Assembly: GCF_003114855.1 (NCBI RefSeq)
Contig: NZ_BFBB01000007.1
Span: forward strand, 1 to 64,000
Origin: Leptospira ryugenii
GTDB lineage: Bacteria > Spirochaetota > Leptospiria > Leptospirales > Leptospiraceae
Direction of reading: 5' to 3'
Length of the DNA: 64,000 nucleotides
This document shows, in pieces, positions 9,250 to 19,579 of this stretch. Below the pieces are notes generated by a model that did no database searches, was not told the origin of the DNA, and saw only the letters and a list, made by a program, of their open reading frames with translations. Position 1 is the first letter of the stretch. Each line of letters begins with the position of its first letter. The position numbers and the translations under genes were made by a program.

Positions 9250-10944
9250 TCATTTTAATGCTTCTTCCGGTACAGTCTCTTTGAACTGATCTAGAGTATA
9301 AATTTCGTATTCATATCCTTGTTCTGTTAAGAACAATTGACGGTTTTGACCGAATCTTTCTTCGTTGGTATCCCTTGAAATCAAAGAGTAGAAGATAGCT
9401 GTGTTGTCATTTGACTTCGGCCGCAAAATACGACCAAGTCGCTGTGCCTCTTCCTGTCGACTTCCAAAGGTTCCAGAAACCTGAATTGCAATGTTAGCAT
9501 CAGGTAAATCGATGGAAAAGTTTGCCACCTTGGAAACCACCAATTGTTTGATCTGGCCTGAACGAAATGCTTGGTAGAGCTCCTGTCTCTCTGGAAGAGG
9601 AGTCTTTCCTGTAATCAAAGGAATTTTGAATTTCTGAGAAATCTCTTCCAATTGATTGATGTATTGCCCAATCACCAAGATATTGTTAGATGCATGTTTT
9701 TTGAGTATGTAATCAATAGCCCTTAACTTTTCGGGATTTTCGGAAGCCAAGCGGAATTTCTCTCTGTCATCGGCGACCGAATATCGCATACGTAAATCAT
9801 CTTCCATAGGAACACGTATCTCTACGCAGTTGGCTTCCGCGATCCAGGATTTTGCCTCTAGTTCCTTCCAAGGCACATCATATTTTTTGGGTCCAATCAA
9901 AGAAAATACGTCCTCTTCCAAACCATCTTCTCTGACGAGTGTGGCTGTTAAACCTAATCTACGTTTTGCTTGCAATTCACTAGTCATTCGAAACACAGGG
10001 GCTGGAAGGAGGTGCACCTCATCGTAGACTATCAATCCCCAATTGTTCGCACTAAAGATATGGAAATGAGTGAAGTCACCACCCTTTTTCTTTCTATGAG
10101 TGAGGATATTGTATGTCGCAATGGTGATGGGTTTAATTTCTTTTAACTCACCGGAATATTCACCTATGTCTGATTCAGGTATATCCGTTTTGTCCAAGAT
10201 TTCATTTCTCCATTGGCGAATGGAAAGAGTATTTGTAACTAGAATTAGAGTTTCTGCTCCAACGATCTGCATCACTCCCATTCCCACGATGGTCTTTCCC
10301 GCACCACAAGGAAGGACTACAACTCCAGATCCACCCTCATTACGGCCACCAGCATGAAATGCTTCAACAGAGGCTCTTTGGTAATCACGCATTCCAAATT
10401 TAATCCCTCCTTTAGTAACAGGTCTTAGGTTGAATGGGTATTTATTCCCTTCATCGTAACCTGCCAAATCTTCAACTGGAAACCCAATCTTGATCAATGC
10501 TTGTTTGATGTGACCACGGTATTCTTTTTTGATACGGATTTTGTCGCCTTCCATTCCGTCGACAAAGGGCTGCACAGCTCGGTTATTTGCAATCTCAGTA
10601 ATGAAGCCAGCTTCGTTTGAAATGATATAAAGCTCACCTGACTCTTCTTTTACCAATTTTACTTTTCCGTATCTAGAAATTTGCTCTCTAACCTCATTGA
10701 TCACGTTTTTGGGAACGGAATAGCGGGCAAACTGAACTAAACCATCTATGATTTCATCGGCCGTCATTTTAATGGAGGCTGCATTCCAAAGCGAGAGAGG
10801 AGAAATACGATACGTATGCATATACTCTGGGCTTTTTTCGAGTTCTGCAAATTTAGAAATTAAATCACGACATGCTTCAAACTCAGGGTTGTCTACCTCG
10901 AGTAACATGGTTTTATCACTTTGGACTGTGAGTGGTTTGGCCAT
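9250..10944 (-). CDS. XPB-type DNA repair helicase
   Basis: This 564-residue superfamily 2 helicase resembles XPB/ERCC3. An N-terminal damage-recognition-like region of about 170 residues precedes Walker A (LPCGAGKTIVG, near residue 211) and a DEVH box near residue 305. After that come TATLVREDG and motif VI QRLGRILRP near the C-terminus. Bacterial XPB proteins are known from actinobacteria, spirochaetes and others and unwind DNA 3'-5'; their cellular role in repair or transcription is less clear. The ribosome-binding site is GAGAGG eight bases before ATG. It starts a leftward run with the aminotransferase gene. Confidence 0.9.
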   Translation of the reverse strand: MAKPLTVQSDKTMLLEVDNPEFEACRDLISKFAELEKSPEYMHTYRISPLSLWNAASIKMTADEIIDGLVQFARYSVPKNVINEVREQISRYGKVKLVKEESGELYIISNEAGFITEIANNRAVQPFVDGMEGDKIRIKKEYRGHIKQALIKIGFPVEDLAGYDEGNKYPFNLRPVTKGGIKFGMRDYQRASVEAFHAGGRNEGGSGVVVLPCGAGKTIVGMGVMQIVGAETLILVTNTLSIRQWRNEILDKTDIPESDIGEYSGELKEIKPITIATYNILTHRKKKGGDFTHFHIFSANNWGLIVYDEVHLLPAPVFRMTSELQAKRRLGLTATLVREDGLEEDVFSLIGPKKYDVPWKELEAKSWIAEANCVEIRVPMEDDLRMRYSVADDREKFRLASENPEKLRAIDYILKKHASNNILVIGQYINQLEEISQKFKIPLITGKTPLPERQELYQAFRSGQIKQLVVSKVANFSIDLPDANIAIQVSGTFGSRQEEAQRLGRILRPKSNDNTAIFYSLISRDTNEERFGQNRQLFLTEQGYEYEIYTLDQFKETVPEEALK

Positions 10945-11194
10945 AAAAAATACCTCTCAAAAACCAGGCTGAAAAGCAAAAGTCACCTGTCAAGCCCTTT
11001 CCCTTTAGAAGCCTTTCGAGCACTAAAATACGGTTTTTTCAGGAATTTTTTCTAAAAATCACATATAAAGAAGGGGAACCTCGCTTAACACAAGTTAGTA
11101 TCCCTCTTCCATTTCTATAAAATTTGGTTGACATTTGAAAAAAGCATATTCGGAAGGCCTAACAGGGCTTACGTTTCTTTTGGCTCAGCCAAAT
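10945..11194. other. Intergenic gap between dusA and the xpb operon
   Basis: This 250-base gap is noncoding. It should hold the end of the flagellar/dusA transcript and the promoter of the xpb run. A minus-strand TTGACA is present at 10993-10988, 44 bases before the helicase ATG, but the -10 at the right distance is poor. A weak short hairpin (TTGGC-TCA-GCCAA) near 11178-11190 lies just after dusA. No small ORF convinced me. Confidence 0.4.
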
Positions 11195-12202
11195 TCACTT
11201 TGCTACACTTAATTTTCTCTCTTCCCTTAAGGAAAGAAAAGTATATATAATATCTTTTGCGCTTTGTTGGAAATGTTTAGGATCTGAAAAATACCTTCTG
11301 TATTCTCTAGCTCCATCTACACCCTGGTACAAACCAAGTATGTGTTTCAATATGTGATGTGCTTTAGTACCTCTTTCCATTTCTGATTCTAAATAAGGGA
11401 TCAATTGCAAGAGGATTTCCTCTCTTGGTAGACTTGAAGGTATCTCGCCATAAAAATCACAATCAGCATTCAAAAATTGATACGGATTTTCATAGGCTGC
11501 CCGCCCTATCATTACACCATCTACATACTTTAGATGGAATTTTGCAGAATCAAAGTTTAGAATGCCACCATTGATGACAATAGGAAGCTCTGGAAAATAA
11601 TCTTTCAGTTTATACACATCATCATAGCGAAGAGGCGGAACAGTGCGATTCAATGCAGGAGATAAACCTTTGAGGATAGCAATTCTTGCATGTACTATGA
11701 TACGATCGACTCCTGCCTCTTTGATCTCTCTGACAAATTCGAACAGATCATCAAAACTTTCTCTTCCATCGATACCGATTCTATGCTTCACAGTGACCGG
11801 TACCTTTACTTTCGTTTTGACCATAGATACCATCTTTGCGACTAATTTGGGCTCCTTCATCAAACAGGCCCCAAAGGCACCACTCTGGACTCGGTCAGAG
11901 GGACAACCAACGTTCAAATTAATTTCGTCATATCCAAAGGATTCACCTATAATGGCCGCCTCTGCCAATAAGTTTGGATCATCACCTCCTAGTTGTAAGG
12001 CGATCGGATGCTCAATTTTATCATATTCTAAAAATCGACTAGGATTTGCACTTTTTAGGATGGCTCCCGTTGTAACCATCTCAGTATATAAATATGTTTT
12101 TTTGCTCAGGAGACGAAAAAAGTAACGAAAGTGCCGGTCTGTCCAATCCATCATCGGAGCAAGAGAAAGAGTCCACTCTGCAATTGATGGATTGTGATTC
12201 AT
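11195..12202 (-). CDS. dusA: tRNA-dihydrouridine synthase, DusA type
   Basis: The 335-residue flavoprotein has the DusA hallmarks LSLAPMMDWTDRHFRYF at the start and NVGCPSDRVQSGAFGACLM, with conserved cysteines C100 and C113. It also has VKHRIGID, VHARIAILKGLSPALNR and MIGRAAYENPYQF. DusA reduces specific D-loop uridines (positions 20/20a in E. coli tRNA) to dihydrouridine using FMN and NADPH. The gene lies six bases after flhA on the same strand, so it is probably cotranscribed with the flagellar operon although its job is unrelated. Confidence 0.92.
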   Translation of the reverse strand: MNHNPSIAEWTLSLAPMMDWTDRHFRYFFRLLSKKTYLYTEMVTTGAILKSANPSRFLEYDKIEHPIALQLGGDDPNLLAEAAIIGESFGYDEINLNVGCPSDRVQSGAFGACLMKEPKLVAKMVSMVKTKVKVPVTVKHRIGIDGRESFDDLFEFVREIKEAGVDRIIVHARIAILKGLSPALNRTVPPLRYDDVYKLKDYFPELPIVINGGILNFDSAKFHLKYVDGVMIGRAAYENPYQFLNADCDFYGEIPSSLPREEILLQLIPYLESEMERGTKAHHILKHILGLYQGVDGAREYRRYFSDPKHFQQSAKDIIYTFLSLREERKLSVAK

Positions 12203-12208
12203 GGCAAC

Positions 12209-14326
12209 TTAGGCCTCCTGTGTTTGCTCCTCTCGAGATGCCAGTGTGAGAACAGAGGCAATGTCTGTCGGCACACCTCTTTGAATCTCTTCTGAGGCTA
12301 TGACAGCAAAGTTTCTAGGTGGTAGATCTTTGGCGATCAGAAAAGCAAAGGGTTGTCTAAGGGTTCGCGAAATCACAAATATCAAAAATCTACCTGCTTC
12401 TGCTGCTTTTTGCAGTTCTGCAAAAACAGACTCCATGAGGCGGATGCGGAATTCGTGCGGGAGTACGATGACTGATCCTCCATCCATTTGGTCTTGCACT
12501 AAACTTCGCTGCAATCGATCTACTATCCTTGGATCGATTGTGACTACATGTAATTTTCCATCTGCGGAGAGAAAATCATTTATGATTTGGCGGGAGATTG
12601 CCTGTCTTACTGCTTCTGAAAGTAAAATGGAATCTCCACCCACCTTATTAATATTATTTGCAATTGCTTCCATGATTTTGGGTAGATTTTTAATCGATAG
12701 CCCCTCCGCCAAAAGATTTTGTAAGGTCTGCTGGATAATACCGAGTCTTCCTTGTTTATCATATTCAAGCTCCTGCACCAATGTCGGATGAGTCTGACGT
12801 AAATGCTCTAAAAGAGCTTTTACTTCTTCTCTACCTAATAGTTGAGAGGCATATGTGGAGATTAATTCTTTCAAATGTGTAATGATAACAGTGGATGGAT
12901 CGACAACCGTATAACCTTTGTTTTCTACCTCAGGCCGTGTCATGGGATCAATCCAAATTGCTTTCATTCCGAAAGCTGGTTCTAAGAAATTTTCTCCAAC
13001 AATTGGTTCTAGATCCCTTTGTGAGTTGTTCATCGCCATCAGACGATCTGCTTTGATAACTGCTTGTCCTACAACAACACCATTGATTCGAATTGTATAA
13101 TTATCATGGGGAATCTCCAGATTATCCACGATACGTATAGCAGGAATCACCAAACCGAAGTCAGTGGCAAATTTCTTTCGAGTATTGGCAATCTGTTCAA
13201 GTAAATGTCCTCCCGCAGATGCATCCACCAATGGCAAAAGATCTCGTCCTAACTCCACTTGAATGGCTTCAACTGTGATCTCCTTAATATAATTCTCAGG
13301 TTTTTTCTCAGTTACTTTTTCTTGTGAGACTGTTTCAATCTTTTTGATCTCTTCTTTTGCTACTTGTTCAATAGAATATCCTAAATATCCTACGCCCGCA
13401 GATAAAAGAATGAGTGAAATAAATGGTAAACCTGGAATCAAACTTGCAAGACCGAGAGCGCCAGCAACAACATAGAGTGACTTTGCGTTACCAAAGAGTT
13501 GTGTTTTGATCTCTGTGGTTAATTTTTTTTCTGAGCTAGAACGAGTTACAATTATACCTGTAGCTGTAGTGGATAGGAGCCCTGGAATTTGAGAAACAAG
13601 ACCATCACCTATTGTAAATCGACCATAGGTTTCTATTGCGGCTAAAAAACTTTCACCTCGAATTGTAGAACCAATGATCACGCCTCCAATCAAATTGATG
13701 GCCGTAATGATAAGACCTGCCCTTACATCTCCTTGTACAAATTTGGAAGCACCATCCATAGCCCCATAAAAATTTACTTCTCTCTGTAATTTCTCTCGTT
13801 TGAATTTCGCTTCTTGTTCGGTAATTGCTCCACTATTCAATTCCATATCGATCGACATTTGTTTCTGAGGTAATCCATCCAATGTGAACCTAGCTGCCAC
13901 TTCGGAGATTCTAGTTGCACCTCGGGTAATTACAACAACCTGTACGATAGTCAAAATGATAAAGATAATGAGTCCGACTACATACTTTCCTAATCCTGCC
14001 TCTCCTCCCACGACAAATGTTCCAAATGCTTCGATTACATTTGAATTCATTGCTGGACCTTTAGAGAGAATCTGTCTTGTCGTCGATACGTTTAAGGCTA
14101 ACCGATATAAGGTTGTAATTAACAGTAAACTAGGGAAGATAGAAAATTCGCTTGGATCTGTTGCGGATAAAGCCGTCAACAAGATCAATAGTCCTAAGCC
14201 GATACTCAGAACTAGTAAAATGTCCAGTATAAACCCAGGCAGTGGAACGATTAACATTCCTAAAATGACGAGAACACCGATTCCTAAAATTAAATCTGAT
14301 TGTTTAAGGAGGTCTCTGATATTCAT
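12209..14326 (-). CDS. flhA: Flagellar biosynthesis protein FlhA
   Basis: The 705-residue protein is FlhA, the large export-gate component of the flagellar type III apparatus. The N-terminal half has about eight membrane segments and the FHIPEP-family core ([12 protein letters not shown], then [22 protein letters not shown] and [21 protein letters not shown]). The C-terminal half is the cytosolic nonameric ring domain that docks export chaperones. Its ATG overlaps the flhB stop codon as TAATG, indicating translational coupling. The length is normal for the family. Confidence 0.97.
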   Translation of the reverse strand: MNIRDLLKQSDLILGIGVLVILGMLIVPLPGFILDILLVLSIGLGLLILLTALSATDPSEFSIFPSLLLITTLYRLALNVSTTRQILSKGPAMNSNVIEAFGTFVVGGEAGLGKYVVGLIIFIILTIVQVVVITRGATRISEVAARFTLDGLPQKQMSIDMELNSGAITEQEAKFKREKLQREVNFYGAMDGASKFVQGDVRAGLIITAINLIGGVIIGSTIRGESFLAAIETYGRFTIGDGLVSQIPGLLSTTATGIIVTRSSSEKKLTTEIKTQLFGNAKSLYVVAGALGLASLIPGLPFISLILLSAGVGYLGYSIEQVAKEEIKKIETVSQEKVTEKKPENYIKEITVEAIQVELGRDLLPLVDASAGGHLLEQIANTRKKFATDFGLVIPAIRIVDNLEIPHDNYTIRINGVVVGQAVIKADRLMAMNNSQRDLEPIVGENFLEPAFGMKAIWIDPMTRPEVENKGYTVVDPSTVIITHLKELISTYASQLLGREEVKALLEHLRQTHPTLVQELEYDKQGRLGIIQQTLQNLLAEGLSIKNLPKIMEAIANNINKVGGDSILLSEAVRQAISRQIINDFLSADGKLHVVTIDPRIVDRLQRSLVQDQMDGGSVIVLPHEFRIRLMESVFAELQKAAEAGRFLIFVISRTLRQPFAFLIAKDLPPRNFAVIASEEIQRGVPTDIASVLTLASREEQTQEA

Positions 14327-15459
14327 TATGTCCTACCTATTTTTCGTTTAAATTTTTCAAGAGTAAATAGAATGTTCGCCACAGCTTGGAATAGTTCATT
14401 TGGAATCTCTTTGCCGACATCCACTTGGTGGTATAAAAAACGGGCATTAGCTGGACTTTCTACAATGGGAACATCATTTTCCCTGGCTATCCTTCTGATT
14501 TCGAGTGCGAGTCGATTTTCCCCTTTTGCTATGACTCTAGGGGCTGCATCTCCTAATTCATACAAAAGAGCTACCGAGTAATGTGTTGGATTGGTGATGA
14601 CAACATCTGCTTTTGGCACTTCACGAAGCATATTGCCCTGCATCATATCTCTTGCCAGCTGCATCCGTCTGTTTTTTAAGATTGGATCTCCACCATCATC
14701 TTTTGCTTCTCGCTTCGCTTCACTTGGCGTTTGCTTCAAAGACTCTTCAAATTCAAATTTTTGAAAAAAGAAATCACTAACTGCGATCGCCAATAGTAGA
14801 ATGCCTGCGGTCATCATGATTTTAAATCCAGAATAGGAAATAAGAGTGATGGATTCTAAAATACCCATATTTCCAGTGAGTAGGATTTTTAAAAAGTCGC
14901 CCGCAATCAAAATATAACTAATAAAACCAATCAAAATCACCTTTGCTAAGGACTTTGCTAAATTAAACATTGTTTGGCGATTAGGCAAAATACGATTAAA
15001 GTTTGGTGTAACTCTATCAAACCGAAATGCCAATGCTCTAGGGGTAAATAAAAATCCTACTTGTACAACATTTCCTACGATGGCAAATAAAACAGTAACT
15101 GCCAAGATTGGCCAAATTAATCCTAAAAAATCCGAGGCAACCATGCCTAGCATCACTCGAAATTCCTCAGCTCCGAACCTATCGAGCGAAACACCCATCG
15201 CCATATACTTTTTAATAAATTTTGCAGTATCTTTAATAAATTTTTCACCAAATAGAAAAATTACAGCAGTCCCACCTAATAATACTAATGTGGAGGCAAC
15301 CTCTTGAGACTTTGGTACATTTCCTTTCTCCCTTTCTTCTCTCCTTCTTCTTTCACTGGGAGGCTCAGTTCTACCTTCATCAGCAGCAGCAAATAGCTGG
15401 AGATTAATTTGGAAATATGGATCAAGTTTCAAAAGTTCCTGATTCATTATCTGGGCCAC
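14326..15459 (-). CDS. flhB: Flagellar export switch protein FlhB
   Basis: The 377-residue protein has an N-terminal charged stretch ([19 protein letters not shown]), four membrane segments and a cytosolic domain with the autocleavage motif NPTH ([13 protein letters not shown], near residue 290). FlhB cleaves itself between Asn and Pro and switches export from rod/hook to filament substrates. The gene overlaps fliR by 13 bases and is coupled to flhA. A possible earlier Met ([10 protein letters not shown]) is used here. Confidence 0.96.
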   Translation of the reverse strand: MAQIMNQELLKLDPYFQINLQLFAAADEGRTEPPSERRRREEREKGNVPKSQEVASTLVLLGGTAVIFLFGEKFIKDTAKFIKKYMAMGVSLDRFGAEEFRVMLGMVASDFLGLIWPILAVTVLFAIVGNVVQVGFLFTPRALAFRFDRVTPNFNRILPNRQTMFNLAKSLAKVILIGFISYILIAGDFLKILLTGNMGILESITLISYSGFKIMMTAGILLLAIAVSDFFFQKFEFEESLKQTPSEAKREAKDDGGDPILKNRRMQLARDMMQGNMLREVPKADVVITNPTHYSVALLYELGDAAPRVIAKGENRLALEIRRIARENDVPIVESPANARFLYHQVDVGKEIPNELFQAVANILFTLEKFKRKIGRT

Positions 15460-16226
15460 TCCCGGATGAGAATTGTGACCTTATCAAGTGATAATTGAAT
15501 ACCTTGCGTCATTTGCGAACTGATGAATGTTAATGTAGCTATAAGGGTAAGTGTACCAATAAATACTTTTAAAGGGAAAGACATAGACATCACATTCATT
15601 TGTTGTGCCGCCTTACCCATAAGTCCTTCTGCCAAACTCACTAAAAATAGTATTCCCATCACAGGTAGGGCAATTTTAAATGCCACGACAAACATGGCTC
15701 CTATTGTATCTTGGAACAGGTTGAGCAAACCGAGGTTAACTTGTTTTGTAAATTGTAGTATTTGAATCTTTTCAAAAGAATAAGCCAGGGTTTCGATCAT
15801 CATTCGGTGTGCACCAATGACTAAAAAAATCGCAGTCGCCATTAAATTTTTAATCGTACCTATGGCAGGTAAGGAGTTCTGTGTGATAGGATCAAGAATT
15901 TCAGTATATCCAAAACCTATTTGGTTATTGAAAAACTCACCTGCCATTTGGAAAGAAGCAAATACTATCGATACTATAAAACCCATGATCACACCGACTA
16001 ACATTTCGGAGATGACCACAATTCCATAATTAATCATATGCCCTGGAACTTCTGGCATATAGGATGCCACAACGGGGAACACAATCAGGCTTACCATAAA
16101 CGAGAATATCATTTTGAGAGTAAACGAAATCGAATCTGAAGAAAAGAATGGCGCAACTAGGAACAAACCTAGCAATCGAGCTAAAACAAATAAAAAAGCT
16201 TGAAACTGAAGTAAGAAATATTCCAT
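15447..16226 (-). CDS. fliR: Flagellar export protein FliR
   Basis: This 259-residue hydrophobic protein has about six membrane segments and the FliR pattern RLLGLFLVAPFF, then GFTVSI-like helices and FNNQIGFGYTEILDP. FliR joins FliP and FliQ in the helical export-gate core above the membrane. The gene sits one base after fliQ and overlaps the start of flhB. Length and order match other flagellar operons. Confidence 0.95.
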   Translation of the reverse strand: MEYFLLQFQAFLFVLARLLGLFLVAPFFSSDSISFTLKMIFSFMVSLIVFPVVASYMPEVPGHMINYGIVVISEMLVGVIMGFIVSIVFASFQMAGEFFNNQIGFGYTEILDPITQNSLPAIGTIKNLMATAIFLVIGAHRMMIETLAYSFEKIQILQFTKQVNLGLLNLFQDTIGAMFVVAFKIALPVMGILFLVSLAEGLMGKAAQQMNVMSMSFPLKVFIGTLTLIATLTFISSQMTQGIQLSLDKVTILIREWPR

Positions 16227-16227
16227 A

Positions 16228-16491
16228 TCATATCTTTTCTATCATAAAGAATATCTCACGTGTGTAGTCTGTCATCACCCGAACCATCCATGCAGAGAAA
16301 AAAACGATTACAGCAAAAATTGAAACGAGTTTTGGAACGAAGGCTATCGTTGGTTCCTGGATCGAGGTGGTAGTTTGTAAAATTCCAATGATCAAACCAA
16401 CAATGAGTGCAGTTATCAAAATCGGACTTGATATCTTAAGTGTTACTATGAAGGCTTCGCGGATTAAATTGATTACATCTACTTCCGTCAT
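16228..16491 (-). CDS. fliQ: Flagellar export protein FliQ
   Basis: The 87-residue protein has two membrane helices and the typical FliQ core [26 protein letters not shown]. FliQ packs around FliP and FliR in the export gate. Its start overlaps the fliP stop codon by four bases. The size matches the family (about 89 residues). Confidence 0.95.
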   Translation of the reverse strand: MTEVDVINLIREAFIVTLKISSPILITALIVGLIIGILQTTTSIQEPTIAFVPKLVSIFAVIVFFSAWMVRVMTDYTREIFFMIEKI

Positions 16492-17306
16492 TTATAGCTC
16501 CTTACTAATTCGAGCACCAAAAGATTCCATCCATCGATTAAAATAAAAAGAATCAACTTTAATGGTAAAGATATCATGACTGGTGGTAACATCATAAAAC
16601 CCATTGCCAATAGAGCAGAGGCAACTATCAAATCGATAACGATAAAGGGTATGAAGATATAGATGCCGATGATAAATGCCTTTTTAATTTCTGAAAGCAT
16701 AAAGGCAGGAACTAAAACATAAGAAGGAACATCATCGAACGATTTTACATCCTTTACTTTCCCAATTTTTAAGAACAATGCCACATCCTTGGCACCTTCT
16801 TTCCCAAGCTGTCTTATCATAAATTGACGGAGTGGTTTTAAACTTCCCTCTAAAAATTCGTTTTGATCGATTTTCCCATTAAGATAAGGTTGAAGTGATT
16901 GGTCATTGATTTGACCGATTGTTGGTGCCATGATAAAGAATGTAACAAACAGAGCCAATCCCATCATAACTTGGTTAGGTGGCAAGTTTTGAAGAGACAA
17001 AGCTCTCCTAACAAAATCAAATACTATGACAACCTTTGTAAAGGATGTTACACTCATCACAATCGCAGGTGCTAAAGAAAGGATGGTAACCAAAAATAAA
17101 ATCATCAGCGAAAGGCTTGTCTCTTTTGGTCCCTTCGCCTCATTTACATTAAAGGAAAGATTGGGAATGGGAATCCGTGTACCTCTACCAGAATTTGCCT
17201 GCGCTGAGAGGTCTAGATTGCATAGGAATAAACATTGAATGACAAAGAACGTACCAAGAAACATAAAAAGTGTCTTTCGTTGCTCAGGTTTCAAGCCGAA
17301 GGTCAT
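16488..17306 (-). CDS. fliP: Flagellar export protein FliP
   Basis: The 272-residue protein has an N-terminal signal-like segment ([20 protein letters not shown]) and the FliP body: [38 protein letters not shown] and [15 protein letters not shown]. Five FliP subunits form the export-gate channel with FliQ and FliR. The gene overlaps the fliO stop codon by four bases. Confidence 0.96.
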   Translation of the reverse strand: MTFGLKPEQRKTLFMFLGTFFVIQCLFLCNLDLSAQANSGRGTRIPIPNLSFNVNEAKGPKETSLSLMILFLVTILSLAPAIVMSVTSFTKVVIVFDFVRRALSLQNLPPNQVMMGLALFVTFFIMAPTIGQINDQSLQPYLNGKIDQNEFLEGSLKPLRQFMIRQLGKEGAKDVALFLKIGKVKDVKSFDDVPSYVLVPAFMLSEIKKAFIIGIYIFIPFIVIDLIVASALLAMGFMMLPPVMISLPLKLILFILIDGWNLLVLELVRSYK

Positions 17307-18067
17307 GATGAACCTCCTTCCAAAAGCTCTCGGTGTTTCCTAAGTCTTTCTACACTTTCTCTCGCTTTCCTCTGGATTTCCGCATCTACCGAAAAGTCTG
17401 GGCTTTCTATTTGTTTGCGGTCTATCCTTATTTTCTTTGACAATGCCTTTGACTGAAGGCCTTCCAAAAGAGTTTCCAAGAAGTTTGGTACGTAAGGATC
17501 CGCTTCTGACTTCATTTGGTTGATCTGGTTTTTTTCATCTGGCGAAGTGATTTCCGAAATTAAGTTAATGGATCCTTCAGCTACACCTAAAACCAATATC
17601 TTCCCGCCCACTTCAACGATTTGCACAGACTGACTAGGACTTAGTGACAAAGAAGATAGAACCTTCATAAAACCTTTTACTGGGTACTTTGAGGCCTTGG
17701 AGATTTGCATTTTTTGGACAAGATAATAGCCGGCACCAACTAATATAGCTAAGACGAAAAGTATTTTTAAAAGAATCCAAGTAGCGGATGGGGAATCCTC
17801 ATTAGTATCCATGTACCTTTCTTGGATAGGATTGGAAGTTTCATTGCCAGTGTTTGTGTTTGTATTCTTTTCTTCGTTCGTTGTGTTAGAATTTGTGTTT
17901 GTTGATTTATCGCCGTTTACGCCTAACTCTGTCCTGAGGATTTGATCCATTTCTTTATTGCTGGGAACATCTCCCTCAGCAAAAACTGAACTTGAAAGGA
18001 AAAGCTGTACAGCTAAGTACATAATTATCCCTAGCTTGGTTAACTTTTCCACTCTTTTCATTTTCAT
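17303..18067 (-). CDS. fliO: FliO-like flagellar biosynthesis protein
   Basis: The 254-residue protein has an N-terminal signal peptide, a low-complexity Asn/Thr-rich linker near residues 55-80, one membrane helix ([21 protein letters not shown]) and a FliO-type domain ([32 protein letters not shown]). FliO helps assemble the FliP ring. A charged C-terminal helix extends beyond the usual domain. Assignment is supported by position between fliY and fliP, with four-base overlaps on both sides. Confidence 0.85.
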   Translation of the reverse strand: MKMKRVEKLTKLGIIMYLAVQLFLSSSVFAEGDVPSNKEMDQILRTELGVNGDKSTNTNSNTTNEEKNTNTNTGNETSNPIQERYMDTNEDSPSATWILLKILFVLAILVGAGYYLVQKMQISKASKYPVKGFMKVLSSLSLSPSQSVQIVEVGGKILVLGVAEGSINLISEITSPDEKNQINQMKSEADPYVPNFLETLLEGLQSKALSKKIRIDRKQIESPDFSVDAEIQRKARESVERLRKHRELLEGGSS

Positions 18068-19140
18068 TTTTCGCCTTTCAGTCGATCCGTAGGGCTGACG
18101 ATATCGGTAACGCGGACACCAAAGTTTTCATCGATGACCACAACCTCGCCCTTTGCTATCAGCTTTCCATTGACGAGCAAATCAACCGGCTCACCAGCTA
18201 ACTTATCCAATTCGATAATTGAACCTTCACCGAGTCCTAGAATATCTTTAATGTACATTTTGGTGCGCCCCAACTCTACTGTCAGTGCCATCTGCACATC
18301 CATCAATAGGTTAAGGTTAGTTTGACCAGGTCCTGCGCCAGCATTTGCTAAAGACGGAAAGTTGACACCCTTGATACCAACAGAGCTCTGTCCAGCTCCT
18401 CCAGCACCGAATCCACCGCCTGGGACCGCAACATTCATCCCTCCTGTGGAAGCTTGGCTTTTTTGTGAGCCACCTTTTTGTATGTCCAAAATGCTGTGCG
18501 CCATATTGGAACCTATTAAATAGTACACTTTGAACGAACCTACACCATCAATGTTGAGACTGAGTGCAGTTTTTACCAAATTTTGATCATCTGGTAATTG
18601 AAGATCGCGCGGAGATTCCACCAAGGTGATATCAGCAGGTGTTCCAGACATCGCACCACCTAACTTTAATCCAATTTGTGCTGTGACTGTCCCGATGATA
18701 GGAGACATACTATCTTTTAAGGTTTGAAGTTGTGCATTATCTAATTGGCCAGGCGGTGTCATTCCACCCATCATAACACCTGCTATCTTGGCAGCATTTT
18801 CCTGAGCCATGAGAAGACTCACCTTTCCAGCAAGCGTACCACTCAAATTGGAGTAAAGACAGACCATCTTTGAACCAAATTCTTTTTGGATTTCCGAATG
18901 GTTGCTAGACTCAGTCGCGGGATTCATAAAACGCGTGTTTTTTGCTAAAATAGTTCCTAATGTATTGCCTGCGATTTGAAAAGAAGAACCTACGATATCT
19001 GATATGATATCTCGGTCTATTGGGGATAAAGCATCCGCCCCAGAAGTTGAACTTTGGCTGAGAGAAGAAAGATCAAATGTATCATCCGCGCCCTGTAAAA
19101 GCGCATCTATTTCGTCTTGTGAGAGCGAACCTTCACCCAT
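18064..19140 (-). CDS. fliY: Flagellar motor switch protein FliY (FliN with CheC-like domain)
   Basis: The 358-residue protein begins with LSQDEIDALLQGAD, the N-terminal peptide that in FliM and FliY binds CheY-P. A central CheC-like region (about 40-215, with repeated MSPIIGTV/GGAM elements) is followed by a Gly-rich linker. The C-terminal SpoA/FliN domain contains MDVQMALTVELGRTKMYIKDILGLGEGSIIELDKLAGEPVDLLVNG (given in outline). It would form part of the switch C-ring. GGAG precedes the ATG. It is the first gene of the export-gate operon here. Confidence 0.92.
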   Translation of the reverse strand: MGEGSLSQDEIDALLQGADDTFDLSSLSQSSTSGADALSPIDRDIISDIVGSSFQIAGNTLGTILAKNTRFMNPATESSNHSEIQKEFGSKMVCLYSNLSGTLAGKVSLLMAQENAAKIAGVMMGGMTPPGQLDNAQLQTLKDSMSPIIGTVTAQIGLKLGGAMSGTPADITLVESPRDLQLPDDQNLVKTALSLNIDGVGSFKVYYLIGSNMAHSILDIQKGGSQKSQASTGGMNVAVPGGGFGAGGAGQSSVGIKGVNFPSLANAGAGPGQTNLNLLMDVQMALTVELGRTKMYIKDILGLGEGSIIELDKLAGEPVDLLVNGKLIAKGEVVVIDENFGVRVTDIVSPTDRLKGEK

Positions 19141-19231
19141 ACCCTATCTCCGGAGAATTCTAGGATAATGAGACATAATGTAAAGATTTCTGTCACCTCA
19201 TTTTTTTAAGTTTGACAAAAATGAGAAGGAT

Positions 19232-19579
19232 TCATTCAAAGGCCGAGTCAAATCCATCGGCATAGGCACGTAGGTTGTCATAGGAGTAAATCCCAGTGTT
19301 GTGGTAATCACTCCAAACCAAAGAAAGCGCATACCTGCCCACTTTGGTCCAGGAAATCAGTTGGATGGATTGGATGTGCCCAGTTGCCTGCCCTACTTTG
19401 CCCCCATGGCCTCCGCGACAGGTGGCACAAGGGCATTTTTTGCGCAGGTCTAACAAGGAGTATTTGCTTGAGGCACCATCCTTCCATTGGATCATCAGAA
19501 ACTGATCGTCAAATTGTATGTCTTTCGGAATGGTTGCGAGTTGGTTTTGGATCATTACGGTTTTACTGGTAGTTTCCAT
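19232..19579 (-). CDS. DUF971 / GBBH-like N-terminal domain protein
   Basis: The 115-residue protein has the DUF971 pattern: [27 protein letters not shown], with a CPCAxC motif that may bind metal, then [31 protein letters not shown]. The domain also occurs at the N-terminus of gamma-butyrobetaine hydroxylase and near iron-sulfur proteins; a role in iron-sulfur handling is suggested for the family but unproven here. The start is ambiguous: an ATG at 19579 overlaps the upstream gene by 25 bases, and another at 19555 overlaps its stop codon as TAATG. Confidence 0.82.
   Translation of the reverse strand: METTSKTVMIQNQLATIPKDIQFDDQFLMIQWKDGASSKYSLLDLRKKCPCATCRGGHGGKVGQATGHIQSIQLISWTKVGRYALSLVWSDYHNTGIYSYDNLRAYADGFDSAFE

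Noticed and set aside
12209..19140. Type III secretion (injectisome) genes
   Set aside because: FlhA, FlhB and FliO-R sequences and the FliY switch gene at the head show a flagellar operon; no needle or secretin genes are present.
19198..19227. Inverted repeat CTCATTTTT/AAAAATGAG after the DUF971 gene as a terminator
   Set aside because: The stem is AT-rich and no T-run follows it on the minus strand, so termination is not supported.
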